A stretch of 64,000 bases of DNA from DASQFQ01 sp038238015 (GTDB lineage: Bacteria; Actinomycetota; Thermoleophilia; Solirubrobacterales; Solirubrobacteraceae): contig JBBRYA010000012.1 in the NCBI GenBank assembly GCA_038238015.1, positions 4,439 to 68,438 of the forward strand, in the 5' to 3' direction. Below the pieces are notes generated by a model that had not been told where the DNA came from, searched no databases, and saw only the letters and a list, made by a program, of their open reading frames with translations. This document shows, piece after piece, positions 8,803 through 16,690 of this stretch. Each line of letters begins with the position of its first letter. Position 1 is the stretch's first letter. Made by a program: the position numbers and the translations under genes.

Positions 8803-10557
8803 GTGGCGGTGAGGCATGCCTCGACGCCCCGCCCCGCCTACGCGCGCGTCCAGCAGCTGCTGGCCGAGCAGCGCTGCGTGATCCTCGACGGCGCCACGGC
8901 GACCGAGCTCGGCAGGCTCGGCCCCGCGCCCGGGCCGGGGCACGACGAGGCGCTCTGGGGCACCTGGGCGCTGCTGCAGGCCCCCGAAGCGGTGCTCGAC
9001 GTCCACCGCCGCTACGTCGACGTCGGCTGCGACGTCATCTCCACGAACACCTGGGGGATCACGCGGGCGCTCGAGCTCGACCGGGACTCCGCCCTCAGCG
9101 CCCCTCCGACGCACTGGATGGATGTCGCGCGGCGCGGCGTGCGCGTGGGCCGGGAGGCGATCGAGAGCGGGGGAAGGACCGGCGAGGTGGCGCTGGCCTT
9201 CGCGATCGCCGGAGACGTCGAGAGCGAGCGCCAGCAGGAGACGCTCGCGCTGCTGACCCGCGTCTTCGACGAGGACCCGCCCGACCTGATCCTGCTCGAG
9301 ACGATGACGCTCATCCGCGACGCGCTGACGTTCTCGACGGTCGAGCTGCTGCTCGAGACCGGGCTTCCGGTGTGGCTGTCGTTCCGCCGCTGCCGACACG
9401 GCGTCTGCGGCGTCTACGGCCAGCACTGGGGCGGTCCCGAGGGCGATGAGTTCGGCCGGGCCGCCAGGCGCTTCGAGGAGCTCGGCGCCGGCGCGCTGCT
9501 GGTGAACTGCATGCCGCCCGACCACCTCCCCGGCATGCTGCCGTGGCTGCGGGACTTCACCGACCTGCCGCTCGGCGCCTATCCCAACCTGGGCTATCTC
9601 ACGACCGACGGCTGGAGCTTCGACGCGAGCGTCGGTCCCGAGGAGTACGCCGAGCTGGCGCTGTCCTGGCTCGAGCAGGGCGCCCAGATCGTCGGCGGCT
9701 GCTGCGGCGTGCGGCCCGAGCACATCCTCGCCGCGAGGGAGCGGCTGGCCGGAAGCCGGTCAAGCGCCCGCCCTGCCGGCGGCGAGCGCGCGCACGCGAG
9801 CCCCTCCGCGCTCGAGCCGGCGCCGCCCGCGACGCCCGAGCCCTGGACCGACGCCCGCGGCCGGTCGCTGTATCCCCTGCCCTTCCCGGACATCGTCTGC
9901 GAGCCCGGCGTCTTCGTCCCGACCCAGGGCAGCTTCCTCGTCTGGAAGCACCTGTTCCAGCAGCTCGTCGGGGAGGGCCGGCGCTGCCTCGACATCGGCT
10001 GCGGCTCGGGCATCCTGTCCGTGCAGCTCGCCCTGAACGGCGCTCTGCACGTCCACGCCATCGACGTCGATCGCCGGGCCGTGGCCAACACCCTCAGCAA
10101 CGCGTTCCGCAACGGCGTTGCCGAGCGCGTCAGCGGCGCCACGGTCGATCTCTATCCATGGGTCCCCGACCAGCGCTACGACGTCGTGGTGGCGAGCCTC
10201 TTCCAGATGCCCGTCGACCCGTTCGAGCAGCCCAACAGCCACCGGCCGCTGGACTTCTGGGGGCGCAACCTGGTCGACCACCTCGTGACCCTGCTGCCGC
10301 GACTGCTCGAGCCCGACGGGATCGCCTACGTGATGCAGCTCTCGATCCTCGGGCGCCTGCGCACGGCGAGCCTGCTCGAGCAGCAGGGGCTCAGCGCGCG
10401 CGTGGTCGACTTCTCGTCGTTCTACTTCAGCCCGCTCTTCGCCGAACGCAAGAACCAGATCCGGCGCGTCGAGGAGCTCTCCGACGCCTACCACGTCACC
10501 TTCGGGACCGAGGACGTCATGGTCGCCTACCTGATCGAGATTTCTCCTACCCGTTGA
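8803..10557 (+). CDS. Fusion: homocysteine S-methyltransferase-like domain + class I SAM methyltransferase
   Basis: 584 residues from GTG 8803 (GTG 8809 also possible). Residues 1 to about 320 form a TIM-barrel homocysteine methyltransferase-like domain: ILDGATATELGRLG, then zinc ligands in LVNCMPP (about Cys236) and GGCCGVRPEH (about Cys299-Cys300). After a Pro/Ala-rich linker (about 320-355), residues 360-584 form a Rossmann methyltransferase with DIGCGSGILSVQLALNG (about 396). The position where HemK/PrmA enzymes carry NPPY reads ASLFQMP, so protein glutamine methylation is unlikely. No internal stop or restart separates the halves. It is the second homocysteine methyltransferase-like gene of the cluster. 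I do not recognise an established family with this architecture. Confidence 0.8.
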   Translation: MAVRHASTPRPAYARVQQLLAEQRCVILDGATATELGRLGPAPGPGHDEALWGTWALLQAPEAVLDVHRRYVDVGCDVISTNTWGITRALELDRDSALSAPPTHWMDVARRGVRVGREAIESGGRTGEVALAFAIAGDVESERQQETLALLTRVFDEDPPDLILLETMTLIRDALTFSTVELLLETGLPVWLSFRRCRHGVCGVYGQHWGGPEGDEFGRAARRFEELGAGALLVNCMPPDHLPGMLPWLRDFTDLPLGAYPNLGYLTTDGWSFDASVGPEEYAELALSWLEQGAQIVGGCCGVRPEHILAARERLAGSRSSARPAGGERAHASPSALEPAPPATPEPWTDARGRSLYPLPFPDIVCEPGVFVPTQGSFLVWKHLFQQLVGEGRRCLDIGCGSGILSVQLALNGALHVHAIDVDRRAVANTLSNAFRNGVAERVSGATVDLYPWVPDQRYDVVVASLFQMPVDPFEQPNSHRPLDFWGRNLVDHLVTLLPRLLEPDGIAYVMQLSILGRLRTASLLEQQGLSARVVDFSSFYFSPLFAERKNQIRRVEELSDAYHVTFGTEDVMVAYLIEISPTR

Positions 10558-10591
10558 GCCGATGCACGACTAAGCTCGCCCGCTGATCGGG

Positions 10592-11458
10592 ATGGAAGCC
10601 GCGAGCCCCAACAGCCACATCCTGCGCGTCACGCTGGCGCAGGTCGACTGCACCCTCGGCGACGTCGAGGCCAACCTGCGCCGGGCCGACGAGGTGCTCT
10701 CGCAGGCCGTCGAGGAGCGCGCGGACCTGGTCGTGTTCCCGGAGCTCAGCCTCACCGGCTACACGGTCGGGCGGGTCAGCGAGGACGTGTCGCTCGACGC
10801 CGACGACAGCCGCATCGGCCCGCTCCTGCGCCGCAACGGGGACACGGCGATGGTGGTGGGATTCTCGGAGGCCGGCCGCCTGCACACTTACAACAGCGCC
10901 GCCTACCTCAGCCCCTCGGTCCGCCACGTCCACCGCAAGCTCTACCTGCCGACCTACGGCAGCTTCGAGGAGCGCAAGCACTTCAGCCCCGGCCAGGCGA
11001 TGCGCGCGTTCGACACGCCGTTCGGCCCGATGGCGATCCTCATCTGCAACGACCTCTGGCAGCCGATGCTCCCGTTCCTGGCGGTCCAGGACGGGGCGCG
11101 CGTCCTGCTGATCCCGGCCAACAGCTCGCGCGGCGGCTTCCCGGGATCCGCCGACATGCAGCGCGAGTGGCGCGACATCAACCGCTTCTACGCCCGCATG
11201 CTCGAGAGCTACGTGATCTTCGTCAACCGCGTCGGCAACGAGGAGGAGCTCGGCTTCTGGGGCGGCTCGCAGATCGTTGACCCGTGGGGGGAGATCCTCT
11301 TCGAGGCGCCGCTCGACGAGCCGGCGGTCGCGACCGTCGAGATCGACCTGAACCGCGTGCGCCGCCGGCGCCGCGAGATGCCGCTGGTCAAGGAGGCGCG
11401 CCTGGCCCTGCTGGCCCGGGAGATCGAGCGCCTGTCCGCCGAGGGCGGCGACCTCTAG
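10592..11458 (+). CDS. Carbon-nitrogen hydrolase (nitrilase superfamily)
   Basis: 288 residues from ATG 10592. The Glu-Lys-Cys triad of the superfamily is visible: Glu in VVFPELSLTGY (about residue 49), Lys in HRKLYLPTYG (about 113), Cys in ILICNDLWQP (about 151). The family hydrolyses amides, carbamoyl compounds or nitriles; the sequence is closest in feel to the N-carbamoyl/aliphatic amidase groups. It lies 34 nt after the methyltransferase fusion on the same strand, with a possible -10 box TAAGCT at 10571-10576, so it may have its own promoter. Substrate unknown; membership in the upstream catabolic unit is an inference from strand and spacing. Confidence 0.85.
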   Translation: MEAASPNSHILRVTLAQVDCTLGDVEANLRRADEVLSQAVEERADLVVFPELSLTGYTVGRVSEDVSLDADDSRIGPLLRRNGDTAMVVGFSEAGRLHTYNSAAYLSPSVRHVHRKLYLPTYGSFEERKHFSPGQAMRAFDTPFGPMAILICNDLWQPMLPFLAVQDGARVLLIPANSSRGGFPGSADMQREWRDINRFYARMLESYVIFVNRVGNEEELGFWGGSQIVDPWGEILFEAPLDEPAVATVEIDLNRVRRRRREMPLVKEARLALLAREIERLSAEGGDL

Positions 11459-11592
11459 CCGAGCACGATCCAGAGCACGAACGCGATCGAGCCGAGCAGG
11501 ACCAGCCCGGTCACCAGCGCGAGCGCGTACTGGCCCTCGAACAGAACCGGGCGCCGCGGCGCCATCGTGCGTCGCCTCAGCTTCCGCCACAT
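11455..11592 (-). CDS. Small single-pass membrane protein (45 aa)
   Basis: A short minus-strand frame from ATG 11592 to a TAG at 11455-11457. It encodes a very basic N-terminus (MWRKLRRRTMAPRRP), then VLFEGQYALALVTG and a hydrophobic segment of about 22 residues ending in FVLWIVLG. An alternative start at the internal Met10 would leave 36 residues. It fills the otherwise empty stretch between the nitrilase gene (3' overlap of 4 nt) and the divergent gene at 11609. The positive-inside helix is typical of genuine small membrane proteins, but no homology can be claimed by eye. Function unknown. Confidence 0.45.
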   Translation of the reverse strand: MWRKLRRRTMAPRRPVLFEGQYALALVTGLVLLGSIAFVLWIVLG

Positions 11593-11608
11593 GGGAGCAT
11601 CCTGATGG

Positions 11609-12028
11609 ATGCAGGACGCCTTTGGCATCGTCATCTTCGGCGTGGTCGCGATCTCCGCGATCGTCGCGGTCGTTTCCCTGTTCTTCCGCTCGAGCCTCTA
11701 TGACGAGATCGGGCGCGGGGGCATGTCGCTCAACGAGGACCCGGCGCCGCGGCCGGCGGCGGGCGGCGCCGTCGACCTCGCCGAGCGCGACGCGGAGATC
11801 CGCCAGATGCTCGCGGCCCGCAACGCCCGCGCCGCCTCGCGCGGCGAGGGCGAGCTCGACGTAGAGGACGAGCTCCGGCGGCTCACCGCGCCCGCCGCCG
11901 ACCCCGAGCTGCGCGCCGAGGTGCGCGACATGGTCATGGCGCGCAACTCGCGGCGCCAGGCGCGCGGCCAGCCGCCGCTCGACGTGGAGACGGAGGTGGA
12001 GCGCCAGCTGCGCGAGCTCGGGGCTTGA
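11609..12028 (+). CDS. Membrane-anchored protein with two tandem RDxxxxMLxARNxRR repeats
   Basis: 139 residues from ATG 11609. An N-terminal transmembrane helix (about residues 5-27) is followed by a short loop (SSLYDEIGRGGMSL) and a cytoplasmic tail with two copies of one motif. Copy 1 (about residues 60-90) has AEIRQMLAARNARAASRGE then LDVEDELRRL. Copy 2 (about 97-135) has AEVRDMVMARNSRRQARGQ then LDVETEVERQL. Each copy is a basic helix followed by an acidic helix ending in leucines. No enzymatic motif is seen. I do not recognise a characterised family; the repeat suggests a protein-protein or membrane-surface binding module. Confidence 0.7.
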   Translation: MQDAFGIVIFGVVAISAIVAVVSLFFRSSLYDEIGRGGMSLNEDPAPRPAAGGAVDLAERDAEIRQMLAARNARAASRGEGELDVEDELRRLTAPAADPELRAEVRDMVMARNSRRQARGQPPLDVETEVERQLRELGA

Positions 12029-12084
12029 GCCCAATGTGTCGATGGCCCGTCAAGGCCCCGGCGCTCACCGCCGATCTTGAGGCC

Positions 12085-13419
12085 ATGACCTCGCGTCGAA
12101 TCCTTCCCGTGCTCGCCCTCCTGCTCGTCGGCTCGCTTGCAAGCCCGGCCGCCTCCCCCGCCGCCAAGCACCGGCCGGCACCGCGCAAGGGCGGCCACGT
12201 CCGCCTCGCCTGGCCGTCGAAGGCCCACCGCACCCGCGGCGATCGCCCGGGCAAGCTGATGGCGCGTTTCCTCGCCCGCCAGGTCGGCCCTGTCCGCGCG
12301 ACGGCAGCCTCCAGCAGCGTCGCCCACGCCGCGACGACCGGCCCGCTGCAGGACTTCCTCCCGGCCGCGACCCCGGGCGCGCTGCGCCTCGTGCGCTCAT
12401 TCGACATCCCGAGCGACGACCCGGCCGCCGCGCGCCTGGCCAACCGCTCCTTCACCTATGACTCCGCGATCGCCGCGATCGCCCTAATCGGCGCCGGTGA
12501 GCGCGTGCAGGCCGAGCAGATCCTCGACCAGCTCGCCGCGCTGCAGCGCACCGATGGCTCGATCGACTTCGCCTTCAACGTCGCCGACGGCTCGAGCATC
12601 CAGCAGTTCCGCACCGGCTCGATCGCGTGGATCGGCCTCGCGGCCACCGTCTACGGCAACACCTACAACTCCAGCCGCTATGACAACCTCGCCGGCGGCG
12701 CCGCGCGCTGGGTACTCGCCCGTCAGCAGCCGAGCGGCCTGCTCGCCGGCGGCCCGGACGTGAGCTGGGTCTCCACCCAGCACAACCTCGTCGCCTGGTT
12801 CTTCCTCAACACGGTCGACAAGCACGCCACCGGCTACCCGCCGGGACAGCTCAAGAAGGACGCCGACTCCCTGGCCACCGCGATCCAGCGCGACCTGATC
12901 GTGAACGTCGACGCGACCAAGAGCGCGTTCGTTCAGGGCGCCGCCGACACGCTGCGCCCGCTCGATGTGCAGACGCTCGGCCTGCTCTTCCTCAGCCGCA
13001 ACCCGGCGGGCAAGAGCGCCAACCCGAACCTGGCCCGCGTCCGCGCCTACCTGAACACGCTGGCCGTGAGCGGCCGCTCCGTCGACCGCTCGACCGACCC
13101 GGTCACCTTCAACCAGACCTACTCCGCGACCGGCCCGTTCTCGGGCTACCGCCCCTACGCCGAGGCGGGCCCCGACGTCCTGTGGGCCGAGGGCACCGCG
13201 CAGGTCCGCTACACCCTGCGCTCGCTGGGCGAGAGCACCACCGCGCTCAACGGCTCGATCGGCGCCTGGGACGCGATCACCTCCGGTCGCGGCGAGGGCC
13301 CGCTGGGCGCTGACCGGACCGTGACCGGCCATCTCGTCAACGAGTACCACGTGTGGCCGGCCTCGGCCGCCGCGAGCTGGACGCTGCTGGGCAGCACCAC
13401 CACCCTGCTGGGCTTCTAG
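12085..13419 (+). CDS. Secreted protein, possible alpha/alpha-toroid (glycosidase-like) fold
   Basis: 444 residues from ATG 12085. A Sec signal peptide (MTSRRILPVLALLLVG, cleavage after an ASPAA-type site near residue 25) is followed by a basic stretch and then a helical repeat region: DSAIAAIALIGAGERVQAEQ, LQRTDGSIDFAFN, FRTGSIAWIGLAATVYG, NLAGGAARWVLARQQP. The pattern of helices carrying short Gly-Asp-Gly and Trp motifs resembles six-hairpin glycosidase/prenyltransferase-like toroids, but no catalytic pair can be assigned with confidence. The start 60 nt downstream of an in-frame GTG was chosen because it places the signal peptide at the very N-terminus. Exported role on the cell surface inferred. 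Confidence 0.6.
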   Translation: MTSRRILPVLALLLVGSLASPAASPAAKHRPAPRKGGHVRLAWPSKAHRTRGDRPGKLMARFLARQVGPVRATAASSSVAHAATTGPLQDFLPAATPGALRLVRSFDIPSDDPAAARLANRSFTYDSAIAAIALIGAGERVQAEQILDQLAALQRTDGSIDFAFNVADGSSIQQFRTGSIAWIGLAATVYGNTYNSSRYDNLAGGAARWVLARQQPSGLLAGGPDVSWVSTQHNLVAWFFLNTVDKHATGYPPGQLKKDADSLATAIQRDLIVNVDATKSAFVQGAADTLRPLDVQTLGLLFLSRNPAGKSANPNLARVRAYLNTLAVSGRSVDRSTDPVTFNQTYSATGPFSGYRPYAEAGPDVLWAEGTAQVRYTLRSLGESTTALNGSIGAWDAITSGRGEGPLGADRTVTGHLVNEYHVWPASAAASWTLLGSTTTLLGF

Positions 13420-13449
13420 TGGCCTGAGGCGGAAGTTCGGGTGCAGCTG

Positions 13450-13520
13450 GTGGATGCCGGGGCGGGTCTGCCGGTGACCGGCATCCACTGTCGTACTGGT
13501 AGTCCGGCTGTGGATGCCGG
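13450..13520. repeat. Inverted/direct repeat GTGGATGCCGG between convergent genes
   Basis: GTGGATGCCGG at 13450-13460 is matched perfectly in inverse orientation at 13478-13488 (17-nt loop) and occurs again in direct orientation at 13510-13520. It sits between the 3' ends of the secreted-protein gene and terC. A hairpin here could serve as a bidirectional terminator, although no T-tract follows; the third copy is not needed for that. Confidence 0.5.
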
Positions 13521-13577
13521 GGGCCGGCAGGCGCGGTCCGGCGCCGCCAGATGCCCGCGAACTTCTGACTCAGGGCG

Positions 13578-14540
13578 CTAGCCCGACAGGGAGTCGGTGC
13601 GCTCAGCGCGCTTGGCGTCGGAATCTGGATCGCGTCGGTCGGCGAGGACCGACGCGACGATCCCGAGCGCGAACGCCACGGCCACGACGGCCAGCGTGGC
13701 CGCCGTGCCGACCTTGTAGAGATCCTCGGCCAGCAGCTTGATAGCCACGAACGCGAGCACGAGCGCGATCGTCTCGTCGAGGTAGCGAAAGCGCCGGATC
13801 AGGCCCTCGACGAGCACGAACAGCGCGCGCATGCCGAGCAGGGCGAAGATGTTGCCCATCCAGATCAGCACCGAGTCGCGCGTGATCGCGAACGCGGCGG
13901 GGATCGAGTCGATCGCGAACGCGAGGTCGCCGGCGACGATCGCCGCCAGGCAGATCACCAGCGGCGTCGCGTAGCGCCGCCCGTCGCGTACGACGAACCA
14001 GCGCGGGCCGTGGAACTCGCCCGTGACGGGAAACACGCGCCGCACCATGCGCACGACGAAGTTGCTGTCGGGATCCACGCTCGAGGCGACCCCGCGCAGG
14101 ATCCGGTAGGCGAGGAAGAGCAGCAGCACCCCGAGCACGTAGATGGCGGCGTGCAGTTGCTCGAGCAGGGCGACGCCGCCGAGGATCGCCAGGCCGCGCA
14201 GCACCAGCGCCGCAGCGATCCCCCAGAACAGCACGCGCGCACGCAGCTCGGCCGGGACGCCGAAGTAGGCGAAGAGCAGCAGGAACACGAACAGGTTGTC
14301 GAGCGAGAGCGAGCGCTCGATGAAGTACACGGTCGTGTAGGTGATCGCGTCATCGGGCCCGTGGGTGTCGAGGAAGAAGATCACCAGCGCCGCCAGAAGC
14401 GAGACGACGATCCAGCCGATGCTCCACACCACGCCCTCGCGGAAGCTCGGCTCGCGTCCGCGCGCGAAGAAGTGCAGGTCGACCCACAGCAGCGCGACCG
14501 TCAGGCCCGCGAGCGCGACCCAGGGAACGACCTCGCTCAT
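13578..14540 (-). CDS. TerC/Alx family integral membrane protein
   Basis: 320 residues, about nine hydrophobic helices. Family motifs are clear: YFIERSLSLDNLFVFLLLFAYF in the third segment (acidic residue pair inside the membrane) and AGDLAFAIDSIPAAFAIT (second acidic pair), then GNIFALLGMRALF. TerC/Alx proteins are implicated in Mn2+ export or metalation of exported proteins and in tellurite resistance loci. The start overlaps the end of the Ca2+/H+ exchanger gene by 4 nt, so the two are co-transcribed, which fits a joint role in divalent metal homeostasis. The C-terminal tail (DRRDPDSDAKRAER) is hydrophilic and cytosolic. Confidence 0.9.
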   Translation of the reverse strand: MSEVVPWVALAGLTVALLWVDLHFFARGREPSFREGVVWSIGWIVVSLLAALVIFFLDTHGPDDAITYTTVYFIERSLSLDNLFVFLLLFAYFGVPAELRARVLFWGIAAALVLRGLAILGGVALLEQLHAAIYVLGVLLLFLAYRILRGVASSVDPDSNFVVRMVRRVFPVTGEFHGPRWFVVRDGRRYATPLVICLAAIVAGDLAFAIDSIPAAFAITRDSVLIWMGNIFALLGMRALFVLVEGLIRRFRYLDETIALVLAFVAIKLLAEDLYKVGTAATLAVVAVAFALGIVASVLADRRDPDSDAKRAERTDSLSG

Positions 14541-15652
14541 CCCACGAAGTAGAACGTCAGGCCCAGCACCGCGTAGAGCGCGAGCAGCTGCAGCCCCTCA
14601 AACCACGTCGACTCGCCCTCGTAGGTGACCGCCTGGGCCACCAGCACCGCGAGGAACAGGGCTCCGAGCTCGAAGCCGTTGAACACCAGCGCCATCGGGA
14701 ACGGCCCGACCACCAGCGAGAGCAGGACGAGCACCGGCGCGGCGAACAGCGCGATCTGTGCGCTCGAGCCGATGGCGATGTTCACCGACAGGTCCATGCG
14801 GTCGCGCTTGGCGAAGTAGACCGCCACCCAGTGCTCGGCGGCGTTGCCGACGATCGCCACGACGATCACGCCGACGAAGAACGGCGACAGCCCGACGGTC
14901 TTGGAGGCCTCCGTGATCGACCCGACGAGGATCTCCGACATCACGCCGACCGCGACGCCGGCGATCGCCAGCATCATCACGCTGCGCCGCACGGTCCAGG
15001 GCTCGCCGACGTGGTCGTCGGCCGCGTGCTCTGGGTTGAAGAGGTCCTTGTGCGTACGCAGCGAGAACACGAGCCCGGCGGCGTAGGTGAGCAGGAGGAT
15101 CACCGCGACGCCGATCGAGAGCGACTCGATGTCGCCGCTGAAGTCCACGGCCTTGGCCTCTGGCCGCGGCAGCCCGCCGCGCTCCACCAGCTGGAAGATC
15201 GCCGGCATGGCGAGCGCCGCGGCGGCAAGCAGCAGCATGCCCGACTGCACGGCGGTGGCGGTGCGGTCAAAGCGCTGGCGCTCGCGGCCCAGGCCGCCGA
15301 TGAGCATCGAGGCGCCCATCACGAGCAGGACGTTGCCGAGGATCGAGCCGATCAGCGACGCCTTGACGACCTCCTGCAGCCCCTCGCGCAGGGCGAAGAC
15401 CGCGATGATCAGCTCGGGCGCGTTGCCGAAGGTGACGTTGAGGAAGCCGCCGATACCGGGCCCCGAGCGCGCCGCCAGCTCCTCGGTGGCGCGGCCCATC
15501 AGCGCGGCGGTGGGGATGACGCCGAGCGCGGAGGCGCCGAAGATGATCGACGGGTCGGCGTGGGAGAGCTCCAGCACGATCGCGATCGGGATGAACGGCA
15601 CGAGCAGGTAGGGCCAGCCCGAGCCGCTGAGCAGGAAGCGCACGCTCACCAT
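14537..15652 (-). CDS. Calcium/proton exchanger (CaCA superfamily, CAX type)
   Basis: 371 residues with ten to eleven membrane segments. The two inverted alpha repeats carry the conserved signatures FLNVTFGNAPELIIAVFAL (first half) and VIVVAIVGNAAEHWVAVYF (second half), the ion-binding Glu sites of CAX exchangers. It exports Ca2+ (possibly Mn2+) in exchange for protons. It is the first gene of a two-gene unit with terC downstream. It diverges from the aldo/keto reductase gene, whose start is only 41 nt away, so the two promoters must overlap; a TAGCTT box ends 4 nt before the ATG on the minus strand. Confidence 0.92.
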   Translation of the reverse strand: MVSVRFLLSGSGWPYLLVPFIPIAIVLELSHADPSIIFGASALGVIPTAALMGRATEELAARSGPGIGGFLNVTFGNAPELIIAVFALREGLQEVVKASLIGSILGNVLLVMGASMLIGGLGRERQRFDRTATAVQSGMLLLAAAALAMPAIFQLVERGGLPRPEAKAVDFSGDIESLSIGVAVILLLTYAAGLVFSLRTHKDLFNPEHAADDHVGEPWTVRRSVMMLAIAGVAVGVMSEILVGSITEASKTVGLSPFFVGVIVVAIVGNAAEHWVAVYFAKRDRMDLSVNIAIGSSAQIALFAAPVLVLLSLVVGPFPMALVFNGFELGALFLAVLVAQAVTYEGESTWFEGLQLLALYAVLGLTFYFVG

Positions 15653-15679
15653 GCGTAAGCTACCGGCGCGCGCGTTTCC

Positions 15680-15685
15680 TAGACT
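15680..15685 (+). promoter_or_regulatory. -10 box TAGACT of the aldo/keto reductase gene
   Basis: TAGACT ends 8 nt before ATG 15694, so transcription would start at or next to the start codon. Part of the recurrent leaderless-type pattern in this window. Confidence 0.5.
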
Positions 15686-15693
15686 TCACGTGG

Positions 15694-16686
15694 ATGCGGC
15701 GGCGCAGCTTCGGCGACTCGGGACTGGAGACCTCGGCGGTCGGCTTCGGCACGTGGGCGCTGGGCTCGGACTGGTGGGGCGAGCACGAGGACGCCGAGCG
15801 GCTGGTCGCCTGCGCTCTGGAGAACGGCATCACGTTCTTCGATACCGGCGACACCTACGGCCAGGGCGTCAACGAGGACATGGTGGGCGCGGCGCTGCAG
15901 AGCTCGGGCCGCCCGCGCGACGCCTACGAGCTCTCGACCAAGTTCGGCTACGTGCTCGACGCCGACCGCACCGACCACAAGGAGTCCGAGCGCCCGCACG
16001 ACTGGTCCCCGGCGCACACCCGCCGCGCGCTCGAGGCGTCGCTGCGCCGGCTGCGCACCGACTACGTCGACCTCTACCAGCTGCACAACCCGCGCATGGA
16101 CGGCATCGAGGCCGACGAGCTCTTCGCCGGCCTCGAGGCGCTGAAGGCCGAGGGCAAGCTGCGCCACTACGGCGTCGCGCTGGGCCCGAAGATCGGCTGG
16201 CGCGACGAGGGCGTGCGCGTGATCGAGGAGCGCCCCGGCCTGACCTCGCTGCAGACCGTCTACAACCTGCTCGAGCAGGCGCCGGGCGCGGAGTTCCTCG
16301 AGGTCGCCGAGCGCCACGGCGTCGGCGTGATCGCCCGCGTGCCCACCTCCTCGGGGCTGCTCGAGGGCCATCTCACGCCCGAGCACACCTTCGAGGGCAA
16401 CGACCACCGCCGCCACCGCCCGCGCTCGTGGCTGATCGAGGGCCTGCAGAAGGTCGACCAGCTCGGCTTCCTGCTGCGCGACGGCGAGCGCACGCTCGCC
16501 CAGGCCGCGTTCAAGTACGTCCTGGCCCAGCCCGCCATCGGCTGCGTCGTCCACACCGTCAACACGACCGCCCAGCTCGAGGAGTGGGCGGCCGCCGGCT
16601 CCGACCGCGTCCCGGACCTCGACGAGGACGAGCTCGCCCGCGTCGAAGAGCTCTACAGCGCCGGCTTCGGCCTCGCGACCGCCTAA
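15694..16686 (+). CDS. Aldo/keto reductase
   Basis: 330 residues. The TIM-barrel family is recognisable from GFGTWALGSDWWG at the N-terminus and the catalytic tetrad: Asp and Tyr in FFDTGDTYGQGVNE (about residues 49-62), Lys in LSTKFGYV (about 83) and His in LYQLHNPRMDG (about 130). The C-terminus has VLAQPAIGCVVHTVNTTAQLEE, the NADPH-site region. NAD(P)H-dependent carbonyl reductase; the substrate is not deducible. The start was chosen at ATG 15694 (MRRRSFGDSGLETSAVG), the usual family opening. It is monocistronic and convergent with the following membrane protein gene. Confidence 0.9.
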   Translation: MRRRSFGDSGLETSAVGFGTWALGSDWWGEHEDAERLVACALENGITFFDTGDTYGQGVNEDMVGAALQSSGRPRDAYELSTKFGYVLDADRTDHKESERPHDWSPAHTRRALEASLRRLRTDYVDLYQLHNPRMDGIEADELFAGLEALKAEGKLRHYGVALGPKIGWRDEGVRVIEERPGLTSLQTVYNLLEQAPGAEFLEVAERHGVGVIARVPTSSGLLEGHLTPEHTFEGNDHRRHRPRSWLIEGLQKVDQLGFLLRDGERTLAQAAFKYVLAQPAIGCVVHTVNTTAQLEEWAAAGSDRVPDLDEDELARVEELYSAGFGLATA

Positions 16687-16690
16687 GCGG

